A stretch of DNA of 6,890 nt. Source: Acidobacteriota bacterium. Lineage in GTDB: Bacteria > Acidobacteriota > Blastocatellia > Pyrinomonadales > Pyrinomonadaceae. The stretch's first letter is position 1; every line of letters starts with the position of its first letter. The translations under genes were made by a program, and so were the position numbers. The stretch is taken from assembly GCA_013140875.1 (NCBI GenBank), contig JABFSB010000093.1, forward strand, positions 1 through 6,890, given 5' to 3'. Below are positions 1-5,772 of the stretch, piece by piece. Under the pieces are notes generated by a model, which was not told the origin of the DNA, did not search any database, and worked only from the letters and a program-made list of their open reading frames with translations.

Positions 1-320
1 AGGGAAAAGTCACTTACGAGATCGGAATGCGTGCCCGCCGCACGCTGCCGGACGAACCCAACAAGGTCCTGCATGAACGCGGCATTCTTTCAATGGCCCG
101 CGGCGAGGAATCCAATACAGCGATGACCAGCTTTTTTATCCTGGTCGGCGCGGGTGCTCATCTCGATGGCAAGTTCGCCGCGTTCGGTCGCGTGACGAAA
201 GGCATGGAAGTGGTCGACGCGATCAATAAGGCCTCGGTGAGCGAAGAGAAGCCGGAAAAACCGGTAAGAATCAAAAAAGCATCTGTCGGCCCGTGCACAA
301 AGGCTGAACCACCTGCGTAA
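1..320 (+). CDS. Cyclophilin-type peptidyl-prolyl cis-trans isomerase, C-terminal part
   Basis: This is the 3' end of a cyclophilin gene, open at the left edge. The first complete codon is at base 3 and 105 residues are visible before TAA at 318-320. Cyclophilins catalyse cis-trans isomerisation of X-Pro bonds and assist protein folding. The family signature is clear: GILSMARG followed by NTAMTSFFI and then LDGKFAAFGRVTKGMEVVD match the conserved active-site and core strands of cyclophilin A-like proteins. The N-terminus, including any signal peptide and the usual FHR motif, lies outside the window, so location in the cell cannot be judged. The last residues (AEPPA) are encoded by a REP-like palindrome that also encodes the end of the convergent TPR gene, so the native C-terminus was probably altered by that repeat. 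The family assignment is firm; the exact subfamily is not. Confidence 0.93.
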   Translation, partial: GKVTYEIGMRARRTLPDEPNKVLHERGILSMARGEESNTAMTSFFILVGAGAHLDGKFAAFGRVTKGMEVVDAINKASVSEEKPEKPVRIKKASVGPCTKAEPPA

Positions 321-401
321 GCCGGTGGCCGGGACTTGAGATTCTATGAAGTTGATTTCCGGTCGGGCGCCGCGCCACCCGCTTACGCAGGTGGTTCTGC
401 C
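302..401. repeat. Inverted pair of REP-like palindromes between convergent genes
   Basis: Bases 302-329 and 374-401 are reverse complements at 26 of 28 positions, including a perfect 16-bp core (307-322 with 381-396). Each copy is also a small imperfect palindrome of 20 bp (309-328 and 376-395): CCACC pairs with GGTGG, an inner GC pairs with GC, and the tip is four bases. This head-to-head arrangement resembles REP doublets. The 44-base spacer (330-373) shows no gene. The pair lies at the 3' ends of two convergent genes and could fold as a bidirectional terminator or mRNA-end stabiliser; that role is inference, and neither copy is followed by a T-run. Confidence 0.8.
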
Positions 402-709
402 AGATCCAATTCCAGCGTCATCCTATATTCATTCGCCATCGAAGGATGGCTGTGGGCCATTGCGATGTCGATTCCTTTCTTATAAGTTTCGATCGCTTTT
501 TCGCGGTCTCCCATTTTTTCGTAGGCCTGTGCAAGCGTGCCGTATGCGTTGCCTTCGTCATCGGCCTTTGTCAGATAATCGTTGAGGACATTTATTACGT
601 CCTGATAACGCTCACGCTTTTCGTATTCTTTAGCAAGCCCGAACATAACCATCGTATTCGACGGTTCAGCGGCAAGCATTTGTTCAAAAACGTCTATCCG
701 GTCATTCAT
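383..709 (-). CDS. Small tetratricopeptide repeat (TPR) protein
   Basis: This 108-residue protein consists almost entirely of two TPR units. The first spans roughly residues 15-48 (core GLAKEYEKRERYQDVINVL) and the second residues 52-85 (core AYGTLAQAYEKMGDREKAI). They show the usual pattern of small and aromatic residues at helix-packing positions. There is no signal peptide or membrane segment, so it is probably cytoplasmic. TPR proteins are scaffolds for protein-protein contact; the partner cannot be inferred here. The start ATG lies 13 bases after the stop of the DsbD-like gene, so the two are probably co-transcribed. No clear Shine-Dalgarno is visible. The C-terminus LAEPPA is encoded by the inverted REP-like repeat shared with the convergent cyclophilin gene, so the last few residues are probably repeat-derived and not functional. 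Confidence 0.82.
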   Translation of the reverse strand: MNDRIDVFEQMLAAEPSNTMVMFGLAKEYEKRERYQDVINVLNDYLTKADDEGNAYGTLAQAYEKMGDREKAIETYKKGIDIAMAHSHPSMANEYRMTLELDLAEPPA

Positions 710-722
710 GTTAAGTCCAGGG

Positions 723-1193
723 TCAACGGACCGCGGCCGTCATTACGACTTCCTTATTTCGCGGCGGATAGCAAACCTCGTTGGTACAGGCCTGATAGCG
801 GACCAACGCTTTTACGGACAAAGTTTTCCCGTGGAAAGTTCGCGGAATGGTTATCGAAAACGGGACCTTTATTTCGCCTTCGTAAACATTCAATTGCTCT
901 TCGGAAAACTGAAATTTTCGATCGATTCCTTTTGGGTAATTGACGGATGCGACTTTGAATCCGACTCCCGTGATTTTGACCGTCGTCGCGATCAAATACT
1001 CGCTGTTGGGTTTATTCGAATTTACGTGAAGCCCCGCAGGAATAGAGAGGACGATCGTCCCTTTTGCCCTCGCCCCGCGGGCAATTTTTCCATCAGCCAG
1101 GCTGCCCGTAATGGTCTGGGCCGAAACCAAACCGGTTCCGAACAAAAGGATAAAAATTGTAAAGATCGCGATACGGGTATTTCTATTACTCAT
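723..1193 (-). CDS. Secreted DsbD N-terminal (alpha) domain-like protein
   Basis: This 156-residue protein resembles the periplasmic N-terminal immunoglobulin-like domain of the thiol:disulfide interchange protein DsbD, which passes electrons to periplasmic thiol proteins. Residues 1-25 form a signal peptide: basic start, hydrophobic stretch IAIFTIFILLFGTGL, and probable cleavage after VSA. The diagnostic motif is YQACTNEVCYPP near the C-terminus, with Cys136 and Cys141 as the likely redox pair. E. coli DsbD has an equivalent YQGC...CYPP segment with, as I recall, one more residue between the cysteines. The eight-helix membrane domain and the C-terminal thioredoxin domain of full DsbD are absent, and none is encoded in the window. 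It sits between the membrane protein gene (56 bases upstream) and the TPR gene (13 bases downstream), probably in one transcript. Fold and export are well supported; its redox partner is unknown. Confidence 0.82.
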   Translation of the reverse strand: MSNRNTRIAIFTIFILLFGTGLVSAQTITGSLADGKIARGARAKGTIVLSIPAGLHVNSNKPNSEYLIATTVKITGVGFKVASVNYPKGIDRKFQFSEEQLNVYEGEIKVPFSITIPRTFHGKTLSVKALVRYQACTNEVCYPPRNKEVVMTAAVR

Positions 1194-1249
1194 GCTTGCT
1201 TATTGCCCGGCGTCGGCATTTTGGTTGATTCAATTATGGCTCACGAATT

Positions 1250-1759
1250 CTAATCCACTTTTTTCGCCGACCATGCCGCGATCAGGGCGACCGGCAGACC
1301 GACCAATAAGGCATGACCGACAACGCTGTTTACGAACGGCCAGAAACTGAAAGGTGACGTGGCTCCGATAGCGGAAAGAGGAATCACTACATACTGCATT
1401 ACGAAATTCGCCAACACCCCGTAAACAAGCCCTGAAATTATAGGATGGCGGATCAGCCATGGAATATTCCGGCTAATAAGGAAATAAACCGTCGCAACGC
1501 CAAAGGCGACGACAAAATGAAGGAAAATGCCAAGCAACGCAGTGTTCCAACCGCCCGCTCGCGCCGCCTCGGGGCCCAAAAGTCCTGCCGCTACGCCGTG
1601 CCAGACGCGCTGGACGCTGATGCCGTAGTAAAGCGGAAAAAACGTGCTGGCGTCGATGAAATCAAGGACCCCGACAGTCAGTCCGCCAAGCACGATCGTG
1701 TCAAAGGCTCGCGGTTTTCCAGACTCGATCGGCGGCAAAATATTTTCGGTCGTGCTCAT
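1250..1759 (-). CDS. Uncharacterised four-helix membrane protein
   Basis: I do not recognise a named family with confidence. The 169-residue product has four hydrophobic segments, at about residues 20-45, 73-95, 105-127 and 143-164, so it is probably an integral inner-membrane protein. Notable motifs are GVLDFIDAS in helix 1, the loop QRVWHGVAAGLLGPEAARAGG, LHFVVAFGVATVYFLISR in helix 2, and YVVIPLSA at the end of helix 3. The pattern of conserved-looking glycines, histidines and a proline resembles small membrane proteins of unknown function found in several phyla. The ATG overlaps the rnhB stop codon (ATGA, bases 1756-1759), which implies translational coupling to rnhB. A role in nucleic acid metabolism does not follow, because rnhB is often joined to unrelated genes. 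The real-gene call is strong because of the coupling and helix pattern; function is unknown. Confidence 0.8.
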   Translation of the reverse strand: MSTTENILPPIESGKPRAFDTIVLGGLTVGVLDFIDASTFFPLYYGISVQRVWHGVAAGLLGPEAARAGGWNTALLGIFLHFVVAFGVATVYFLISRNIPWLIRHPIISGLVYGVLANFVMQYVVIPLSAIGATSPFSFWPFVNSVVGHALLVGLPVALIAAWSAKKVD

Positions 1760-2424
1760 GATAAAAGGCTCGCTTCCGGCGGTTTAGACGGCACAACTCC
1801 GCGAAAGGTTTTCCGGTGGAGCGAACACGGGCCGTGTTGACGGATGGCTTCGAAGTGGGATGCGCAGCCGTAGCCTTTATGTCCGGCGAAACCGTATTCG
1901 GGGTATTGTTCTTCGTACTTTCGCATCAGATCGTCACGATAGACCTTAGCGATTATCGACGCCGCGGCGATCGAAACCGATATCGAATCGCCTTTGATCA
2001 ACGCCTTTTGCGGCAAGCGGACGAGCTTTAATTGCAGTGCGTCGATCAGCAGAAAATCCGCCGCCGGACTGAGGTTTTGTATGGCCAGAAACATGGCTTT
2101 TTTCGTCGCCTCAAGTATGTTTATCCGGTCGATCTCATCCGCTTCGACCGCCCCGATACCGAACGCTTTAGCCGTTCCGATCAACTCGGAATTTATCCTT
2201 TCGCGCTGATCGGCGGTCAACTTCTTCGAATCGTTCAAGCCTTCCGGAAGCGGTTTCTCCCGATCGAGAATACACGCCGCCGCCACAACGGGACCGGCCA
2301 AACAGCCGCGGCCAACCTCATCGACGCCCGCGATAAAGCCAAAGCCCTCGCTCCGCGCCTGATCTTCAAAATCAAACCCGATCGTCCAAACCTGTTTCGC
2401 CGCCTGAAGTTGAAATTCGCTCAC
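1756..2424 (-). CDS. rnhB: Ribonuclease HII
   Basis: RNase HII cuts the RNA strand of RNA-DNA hybrids and incises 5' of single ribonucleotides embedded in DNA, starting ribonucleotide excision repair. The 222-residue product is full length and carries all the family blocks: GVDEVGRGCLAGPVVAAA (residues 33-50), NDSKKL (64-69), INILEAT (101-107), LLID (125-128), KGDSISVSIAAASIIAKVYRD (144-164), YGFAGHKGYG and HGPC...HRKTF. The four metal-binding acidic residues are Asp35, Glu36, Asp128 and Asp146, with spacing matching the E. coli set. The start is GTG at 2424; no strong Shine-Dalgarno precedes it. The stop overlaps the start of the downstream membrane protein gene. In many bacteria rnhB follows rplS closely; here rplS is on the same strand but 3.4 kb upstream, separated by repeats and a foreign-looking gene. 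Confidence 0.97.
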   Translation of the reverse strand: MSEFQLQAAKQVWTIGFDFEDQARSEGFGFIAGVDEVGRGCLAGPVVAAACILDREKPLPEGLNDSKKLTADQRERINSELIGTAKAFGIGAVEADEIDRINILEATKKAMFLAIQNLSPAADFLLIDALQLKLVRLPQKALIKGDSISVSIAAASIIAKVYRDDLMRKYEEQYPEYGFAGHKGYGCASHFEAIRQHGPCSLHRKTFRGVVPSKPPEASLLS

Positions 2425-2433
2425 GGTCTAGAT

Positions 2434-2461
2434 TCTATATCGTATTCGATGAAACACTTAA
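2434..2461 (-). promoter_or_regulatory. Possible sigma-70-like promoter of rnhB
   Basis: Read on the minus strand, TATAGA (2434-2439) lies 16 bases downstream of TTAAGT (2456-2461), about 10 bases before the rnhB GTG start. The -10 match is fair and the -35 match poor, and the spacing would give a very short leader. rnhB has no co-directional gene within 3.4 kb upstream, so it needs its own promoter somewhere here. The call rests on eye inspection only. Confidence 0.25.
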
Positions 2462-2562
2462 CGCAACGAAATGTTCGAGGCCCAAACCCTCGTGCCCTTC
2501 GTCTTAGACGTCACAGTTTTGTCCCACCGTCCCAGGCGTCCACTCGCGCATTCGCCATACAT

Positions 2563-2608
2563 TTGCGCCACACAGCCGTGCTGGCGCAAGTGGCGCAAGG
2601 TGGCGCAA
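2563..2608. repeat. TGGCGCAA triple repeat with inverted partner
   Basis: The octamer TGGCGCAA occurs three times in near-tandem at 2582-2589, 2591-2598 and 2601-2608. Its reverse complement TTGCGCCA lies at 2563-2570. A hairpin can form between the inverted copy and any of the three tandem copies. Confidence 0.65.
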
Positions 2609-2627
2609 GAATCGGCGTTTTCGCGAT

Positions 2628-2678
2628 TTTTGTTCCGTTCCGTGCGCGATGGAACAAGCGGAACAGAGCGGAACAAAA
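2628..2678. repeat. GGAACA tandem repeat and hairpin
   Basis: TTTTGTTCCG at 2628-2637 is the exact reverse complement of CGGAACAAAA at 2669-2678, giving a 10-bp stem. Between them GGAACA occurs at 2651-2656 and 2660-2665, with a third copy at 2670-2675 inside the right arm. Spacing is 9-10 bases, so this is a short degenerate microsatellite combined with an inverted copy. Confidence 0.65.
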
Positions 2679-2738
2679 GCGAGCATTTTCGCCGTAACGC
2701 CAGTTAATACAACAATTACGCCGTGGACACCACTTCGT

Positions 2739-2881
2739 TGCAGAAGCCTGCGCGTAAGCAAGGGCGTAACATTCAACATTGAGCATCGTATCCCGCAAAC
2801 GAGCGGACCTCTGCATGTCCCGCGTCCCAGGCTTCAACTCGCGTTGCCCGTTACGCCCTTGCTCACGCGCGGGCTTCCGCA
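2739..2881. repeat. 32-bp inverted repeat pair around a 79-base spacer
   Basis: Bases 2739-2770 and 2850-2881 are reverse complements at 29 of 32 positions; the inner 28 bases match at 26. The shared core includes GCGCGT and AGCAAGGGCGTAAC on the left arm. The spacer 2771-2849 has no gene and includes one copy of the CGTCCCAGGC direct repeat. The structure resembles a non-autonomous palindromic element or an inverted pair of REP-like units. Confidence 0.75.
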
Positions 2882-2903
2882 TCTGTCCTGTTGCGACACT
2901 TTG

Positions 2904-2937
2904 GGTCGTCCGCGACACGCGGCCTTCCGGGACGACC
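2904..2937. repeat. Hairpin with 8-bp stem
   Basis: GGTCGTCC at 2904-2911 pairs perfectly with GGACGACC at 2930-2937 across an 18-base loop. It lies just beyond the 32-bp inverted repeat and belongs to the same repeat patchwork. No T-run follows it, so it is not a typical terminator. Confidence 0.45.
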
Positions 2938-3060
2938 TTCCGATTTCTAGCTGACTTTTCAAAGATCCTCAGTGAAGAACAGCCCTCACCCGCCGCTTCG
3001 GATGTTAGCATGTGTTGCGTAGTTGGTCAAGGATATTGTAGATGGGACAAAAACAGACCT

Positions 3061-3276
3061 GAGTTCGGAAAGGATTCGCCTGAGACAAGGCGGAAGAGCG
3101 AGTCGCCAACGGCGACAAATATTAAAGCCCAGGGTGCAGCCGTTTTTTGGCGGAACCCTTGGGTAAGCCGCAAAGAACGCAGCCGCTCGCTGTAGGCGAG
3201 CAATAGCCGTTGGTCGCCTACAGCGACCTATGATCTGTCGAACATTTACTGAATTCAGAAAGGATTCGTCTGGGTC
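3061..3276 (+). repeat. Diverged direct repeats bordering the 3102-3246 element
   Basis: Bases 3061-3086 and 3251-3276 match at 21 of 26 positions, sharing GGATTCG and the surrounding pattern in the same orientation. They bracket the shortened modular palindrome at 3102-3246. They are far longer than usual transposon target duplications and clearly diverged, so they may be part of a larger repeat unit and not an insertion scar. Confidence 0.5.
3102..3246 (+). repeat. Shortened copy of the modular palindromic element
   Basis: This 145-bp stretch is a direct-orientation relative of 5562-5704. Bases 3102-3159 match 5562-5619 at 54 of 58 positions, and 3183-3228 match 5641-5686 at 43 of 46. It contains the same order of modules: a GTCGCC/GGCGAC palindrome, the linker AATATTAAAG, a CCCAGGGT hairpin, and the paired hairpins GCTCGC/GCGAGC and GGTCGC/GCGACC. 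The right-hand third of the other copy is missing. Its CCCAGGGT hairpin is damaged by an extra T in the closing arm. A frame through it encodes SPTATNIKAQG, as does the other copy, but this follows from the repeat and is not evidence of a protein. Confidence 0.85.
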
Positions 3277-3653
3277 GGCAAGACCAGGAGCAAATCAGCG
3301 TGCCGGCTCAATATATCGCAAACCGTTTTCGCCACATATCTCAACAACTCGCCAAAAACAGTTCCATTCCAGCGAACGCGGACGCAGGAAGCCCCTACGG
3401 CGCCAGCCTCAAACTCTTGTCATTTGTCCAAAAAAATCCGAAAATATTATTGGAAGCTTAGGTTGATCGCTAACATCTGGCCCGCCATTTGGCATGGAAA
3501 TTTAACCAGAACGAGAACGCCCTCTGCCGCACAAAAAGACCTTGACCCGGACTCGAAAGATGAGGCGGTTTCGCCCCGACGAGGATTTACATGCGGCACC
3601 CTAAGTAATTCTTTTAACGCAAAGCAATTTGTAACTCTTAATTTATCGCCCAT

Positions 3654-5318
3654 ATGCAGAAATTGCTGACTAAAAGCTCCACGTTCGGGATAGTTCTCGT
3701 ACTTTACCTTCTGTTCTATCTAGCTATTCATGCACAGTCGTCGCAACCACTTGAAGCTAGAGTAGTAAAAAACGCCGCTTTGCGCGTTAGTGCTTCAGAA
3801 AACGGGAAGGTAATAACGCGATTGGCAATCGGCACACGATTATTGGTAATTCCTTCCGTAACACCGGGCTGGTTTGTCGTAAGACTAAAAGACAGAAAAT
3901 CTACGGCCGGATTCTTGCACGGGAACTTCATAAAACTGGAGTCGAATTCTTCATTGCACCCTGACCGTCAGAACGCCCTTGGAAACAGTGATTTTTCGTC
4001 AAAAGCTGTGATCCTGGATGTCGGCCCTGAGAAAAAAGATGTACAGCAACAAGGGCGAAACAACCGACCGGCAGGATCAAATTACTGTAAATCAAGTCTC
4101 TTTTGTCCAGACATTGAAGAAGTGTTTACAACTCTGGTCGAAAACGAGAATAAGCTGATAAAGGGTAAGTTTGAGAAAACAGCTGATTGGGAGCGGAGAC
4201 GTGCGAACCTCGGTAAGGAAACTGCTATCGGCACGCACAACCTCACGGAGAAGATTTATTTCCTCTACGACTATCTGCCTAAGTCTCCAGTTCCCACTGA
4301 ATGGGAGTATGATGCCGACCGCGAGATGTGGAATTTTGAATTTCAGATCGAGTATCGAGGCGCAAGCACCTGTATCCCAGTGTTGAGCCCCAAATCAGGC
4401 ACTCAATTTTGCTTGATCGTAGCCGGAGGCAGTCCTTTGAGCAAAAATGCCTCAATGGCAATGACTCCCGCTAAAGCATCGCAGAATGATAAAAGCATCC
4501 AACTGGCGTTCGGCGGCTATTTGGTGGAACCGTTCGTGTCTTTGGACGGTATCTTCTTCAAACTTGAGGATCTAGTCGGCGTAAATTTATCGACAGGCGA
4601 ACACTGGAAAGTCAATTTGGTACCGCCGGCGGTTTTGCAGTCACAACCAGTCTCTCCGCTTGAACCCTTTTCGGAACGCTCGGAAATTGACTCCTTGAAA
4701 CGTCAACTTATTAAGGACCCGCAGAATGCACACGCGTTCGTGGATTTGGGAAAGAAGTTTCTTGCGACGAACGATTTGGATAATGCTATAAGGGCTTTTT
4801 CGCAAGCAATCGAATGGGATTCGAATTCATTCGATGCTCAATTTGGTCTCGCGAAGACTTATTCAGCTAGGGGCGAGACGACGAAAGCGATTGAACATCT
4901 GGACATCATTCTGTCAAAAAACTCTGATAATAAAGAGGCGTTTGAGTTAAAGGAGTCGATAACCGACTCTACGGGAAGGCCAGCGAATATTTTAGTCGCC
5001 AAACCTCTTGAGGGTAAATGGAATATGATCCTTCAATCTGGGACTCAGAATTACCCGGTCGAATTATCGATATTCCGCGACAAATCAAAATTAAAAGGCG
5101 CCCTAGTTATTGGTAACGCTCGAACCAAAGTTTTCAATCTATATCGTGGCACTACCGGAGACTTGCGATTTGAAGTTTCGGCAAACACGAGCTATTTTCA
5201 AAGGGTAAAACTGCGATTCTACGGAACTTATGATGGGTTCTCGATTGCCGGTAATATGACCATCCTGCAAGGCCTCTTCGAGGAAAGAGCGGCTCTCAAT
5301 AGTCTCCCTCGGCCTTAA
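3654..5318 (+). CDS. Secreted SH3b-domain and TPR protein of unknown function
   Basis: The 554-residue product starts with a signal peptide (residues 1-27, hydrophobic FGIVLVLYLLFYLAI, probable cleavage after AHA). Residues 35-96 look like a bacterial SH3 domain (NAALRVSAS, IGTRLLVI, GWFVVRL, GFLHGNFIKL), a fold often linked to peptidoglycan or protein binding. A middle part (about 145-330) begins with a KGKFEKTADWERRRA segment resembling a motif I associate with exported bacterial proteins; it has no catalytic signature I can name. TPR units follow at about 350-437 (HAFVDLGKKFLATNDLDNAI, then FGLAKTYSARGETTKAIEHL). Residues 450-554 form a beta-rich C-terminal region. The ATG is the first in frame after an upstream TAA (3639-3641); no Shine-Dalgarno is seen. 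Two 60-base samples are 37-38% G+C, against 68% in samples of rnhB and rplS. With repeats on both sides, acquisition by transfer is likely. Export and domain content are supported; function is unknown. Confidence 0.85.
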   Translation: MQKLLTKSSTFGIVLVLYLLFYLAIHAQSSQPLEARVVKNAALRVSASENGKVITRLAIGTRLLVIPSVTPGWFVVRLKDRKSTAGFLHGNFIKLESNSSLHPDRQNALGNSDFSSKAVILDVGPEKKDVQQQGRNNRPAGSNYCKSSLFCPDIEEVFTTLVENENKLIKGKFEKTADWERRRANLGKETAIGTHNLTEKIYFLYDYLPKSPVPTEWEYDADREMWNFEFQIEYRGASTCIPVLSPKSGTQFCLIVAGGSPLSKNASMAMTPAKASQNDKSIQLAFGGYLVEPFVSLDGIFFKLEDLVGVNLSTGEHWKVNLVPPAVLQSQPVSPLEPFSERSEIDSLKRQLIKDPQNAHAFVDLGKKFLATNDLDNAIRAFSQAIEWDSNSFDAQFGLAKTYSARGETTKAIEHLDIILSKNSDNKEAFELKESITDSTGRPANILVAKPLEGKWNMILQSGTQNYPVELSIFRDKSKLKGALVIGNARTKVFNLYRGTTGDLRFEVSANTSYFQRVKLRFYGTYDGFSIAGNMTILQGLFEERAALNSLPRP

Positions 5319-5561
5319 CGGGAGTTACGACAACTCTTCTGCGACTATGCCGCCGCTTCATCGGGCGACCTCCGCACAATAAATTGCCCCGAGCTTTAAG
5401 CTTGCGGACAGTGACCCTCCAAGAAATGCGGTTTTAGCCGAAAGCAAACTTTGAACCAATGCTTCCTCGGATCGAGCGGCATAGCCGCATGGCTAAAAGG
5501 TGAACTGGGCCGGAAAGGCGGAGCATTTCCGCAAATAGGTGGGCGGAGCCCGAAGAAGCGG
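5319..5561. other. Intergenic region after the SH3b/TPR gene
   Basis: No gene is visible. Two short hairpins occur. GAGTT/AACTC (5322-5336) lies immediately after the stop codon but lacks a following T-run and is too weak to call a terminator. GCGGC/GCCGC (5476-5488) has a three-base loop and may belong to the local repeat family. The rest appears unstructured to the eye. Confidence 0.5.
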
Positions 5562-5772
5562 GTCGCCGACGGCGACGAATATTAAAGCCCAGGGTGGAGC
5601 CGTTTTCTGGCGGAACCCTGGGTTAAATGGCAGAACACGTCCGCTCGCTGTAGGCGAGCAACCGCCATTGGTCGCCTACAGCGACCGAGAATCCATTGAA
5701 CATCCCACCTGGGGTGCTGGCTCGCTATTGCTCGCTGCACCCCAGGCTTTAATATTTGTCGCCGTTGGCGAC
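5562..5772. repeat. 211-bp composite palindromic element
   Basis: The ends 5562-5600 and 5734-5772 are reverse complements at 34 of 39 positions. Modules run in mirror order: a GTCGCC/GGCGAC palindrome, linker AATATTAAAG, hairpin CCCAGGGT/ACCCTGGG (5588-5595 with 5615-5622), hairpin GCTCGC/GCGAGC (5643-5659), hairpin GGTCGC/GCGACC (5670-5686), hairpin CCTGGGGTGC/GCACCCCAGG (5708-5717 with 5737-5746), then the linker and first palindrome inverted. The two central hairpins are also complementary to each other through CGCTGTAGGCGA and TCGCCTACAGCG. No transposase is present, so this is a non-autonomous or structural repeat. It sits 31 bases beyond the rplS stop, where its hairpins could end or protect the trmD-rplS transcript; that is inference. 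Confidence 0.88.

Larger units (their letters stand above)
2528..2843 (+). repeat. Diverged 21-bp direct repeat (2528-2548 and 2823-2843)
   Basis: CGTCCCAGGC followed by an ACTCGCG-type end occurs at 2528-2548 and again at 2823-2843, matching at 19 of 21 bases. Similarity extends a little to the left, since both copies are preceded by a GTCCC block. The two copies are 295 bp apart and bracket the other small repeats, which suggests this region grew by accumulating related repeat modules. Confidence 0.6.
2425..3653. other. Non-coding, repeat-rich intergenic region
   Basis: I see no convincing gene in this 1.2-kb stretch. The open frames here are short, lack ribosome binding sites and give compositionally odd peptides rich in Arg, Cys and Pro. 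It instead holds a patchwork of degenerate repeats, listed separately: short inverted and tandem units at 2563-2608 and 2628-2678, a diverged direct repeat at 2528-2548 and 2823-2843, an inverted repeat at 2739-2770 and 2850-2881, a hairpin at 2904-2937, and a copy of a modular palindromic element at 3102-3246 bordered by diverged direct repeats. Bases 3277-3600 show nothing I can name. Part of the last 60 bases is AT-rich and presumably carries the promoter of the gene starting at 3654. Confidence 0.7.

Noticed and set aside
708..1253. Plus-strand open frame of 181 codons opposite the DsbD-like gene
   Set aside because: Antisense shadow; the minus-strand frame has a signal peptide and a diagnostic cysteine motif.
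2563..2678. Possible CRISPR-like array
   Set aside because: Units are 6-8 bases with spacing of 9-10; there are no spacers of the right size and no cas genes.
2032..2697. Long plus-strand open frame of 221 codons
   Set aside because: It is the antisense shadow of rnhB and continues into repeats; rnhB motifs on the other strand are decisive.
2779..3195. Open frame of 138 codons in the intergenic region
   Set aside because: It runs through several repeat modules, is rich in Arg, Ser, Pro and Cys, and has no recognisable domain or start signal.
3424..3669. Open frame of 81 codons just before the SH3b/TPR gene
   Set aside because: It needs a TTG start without a ribosome binding site, overlaps the start of a well-supported gene, and shows no domain.
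5319..5345. Intrinsic terminator after the SH3b/TPR gene
   Set aside because: The stem is only five A/T-containing pairs and no T-run follows.
3102..5772. Composite transposon or integron cassette
   Set aside because: No transposase or integrase is encoded and no target-site duplication is evident; only the repeat-flanked arrangement is reported.
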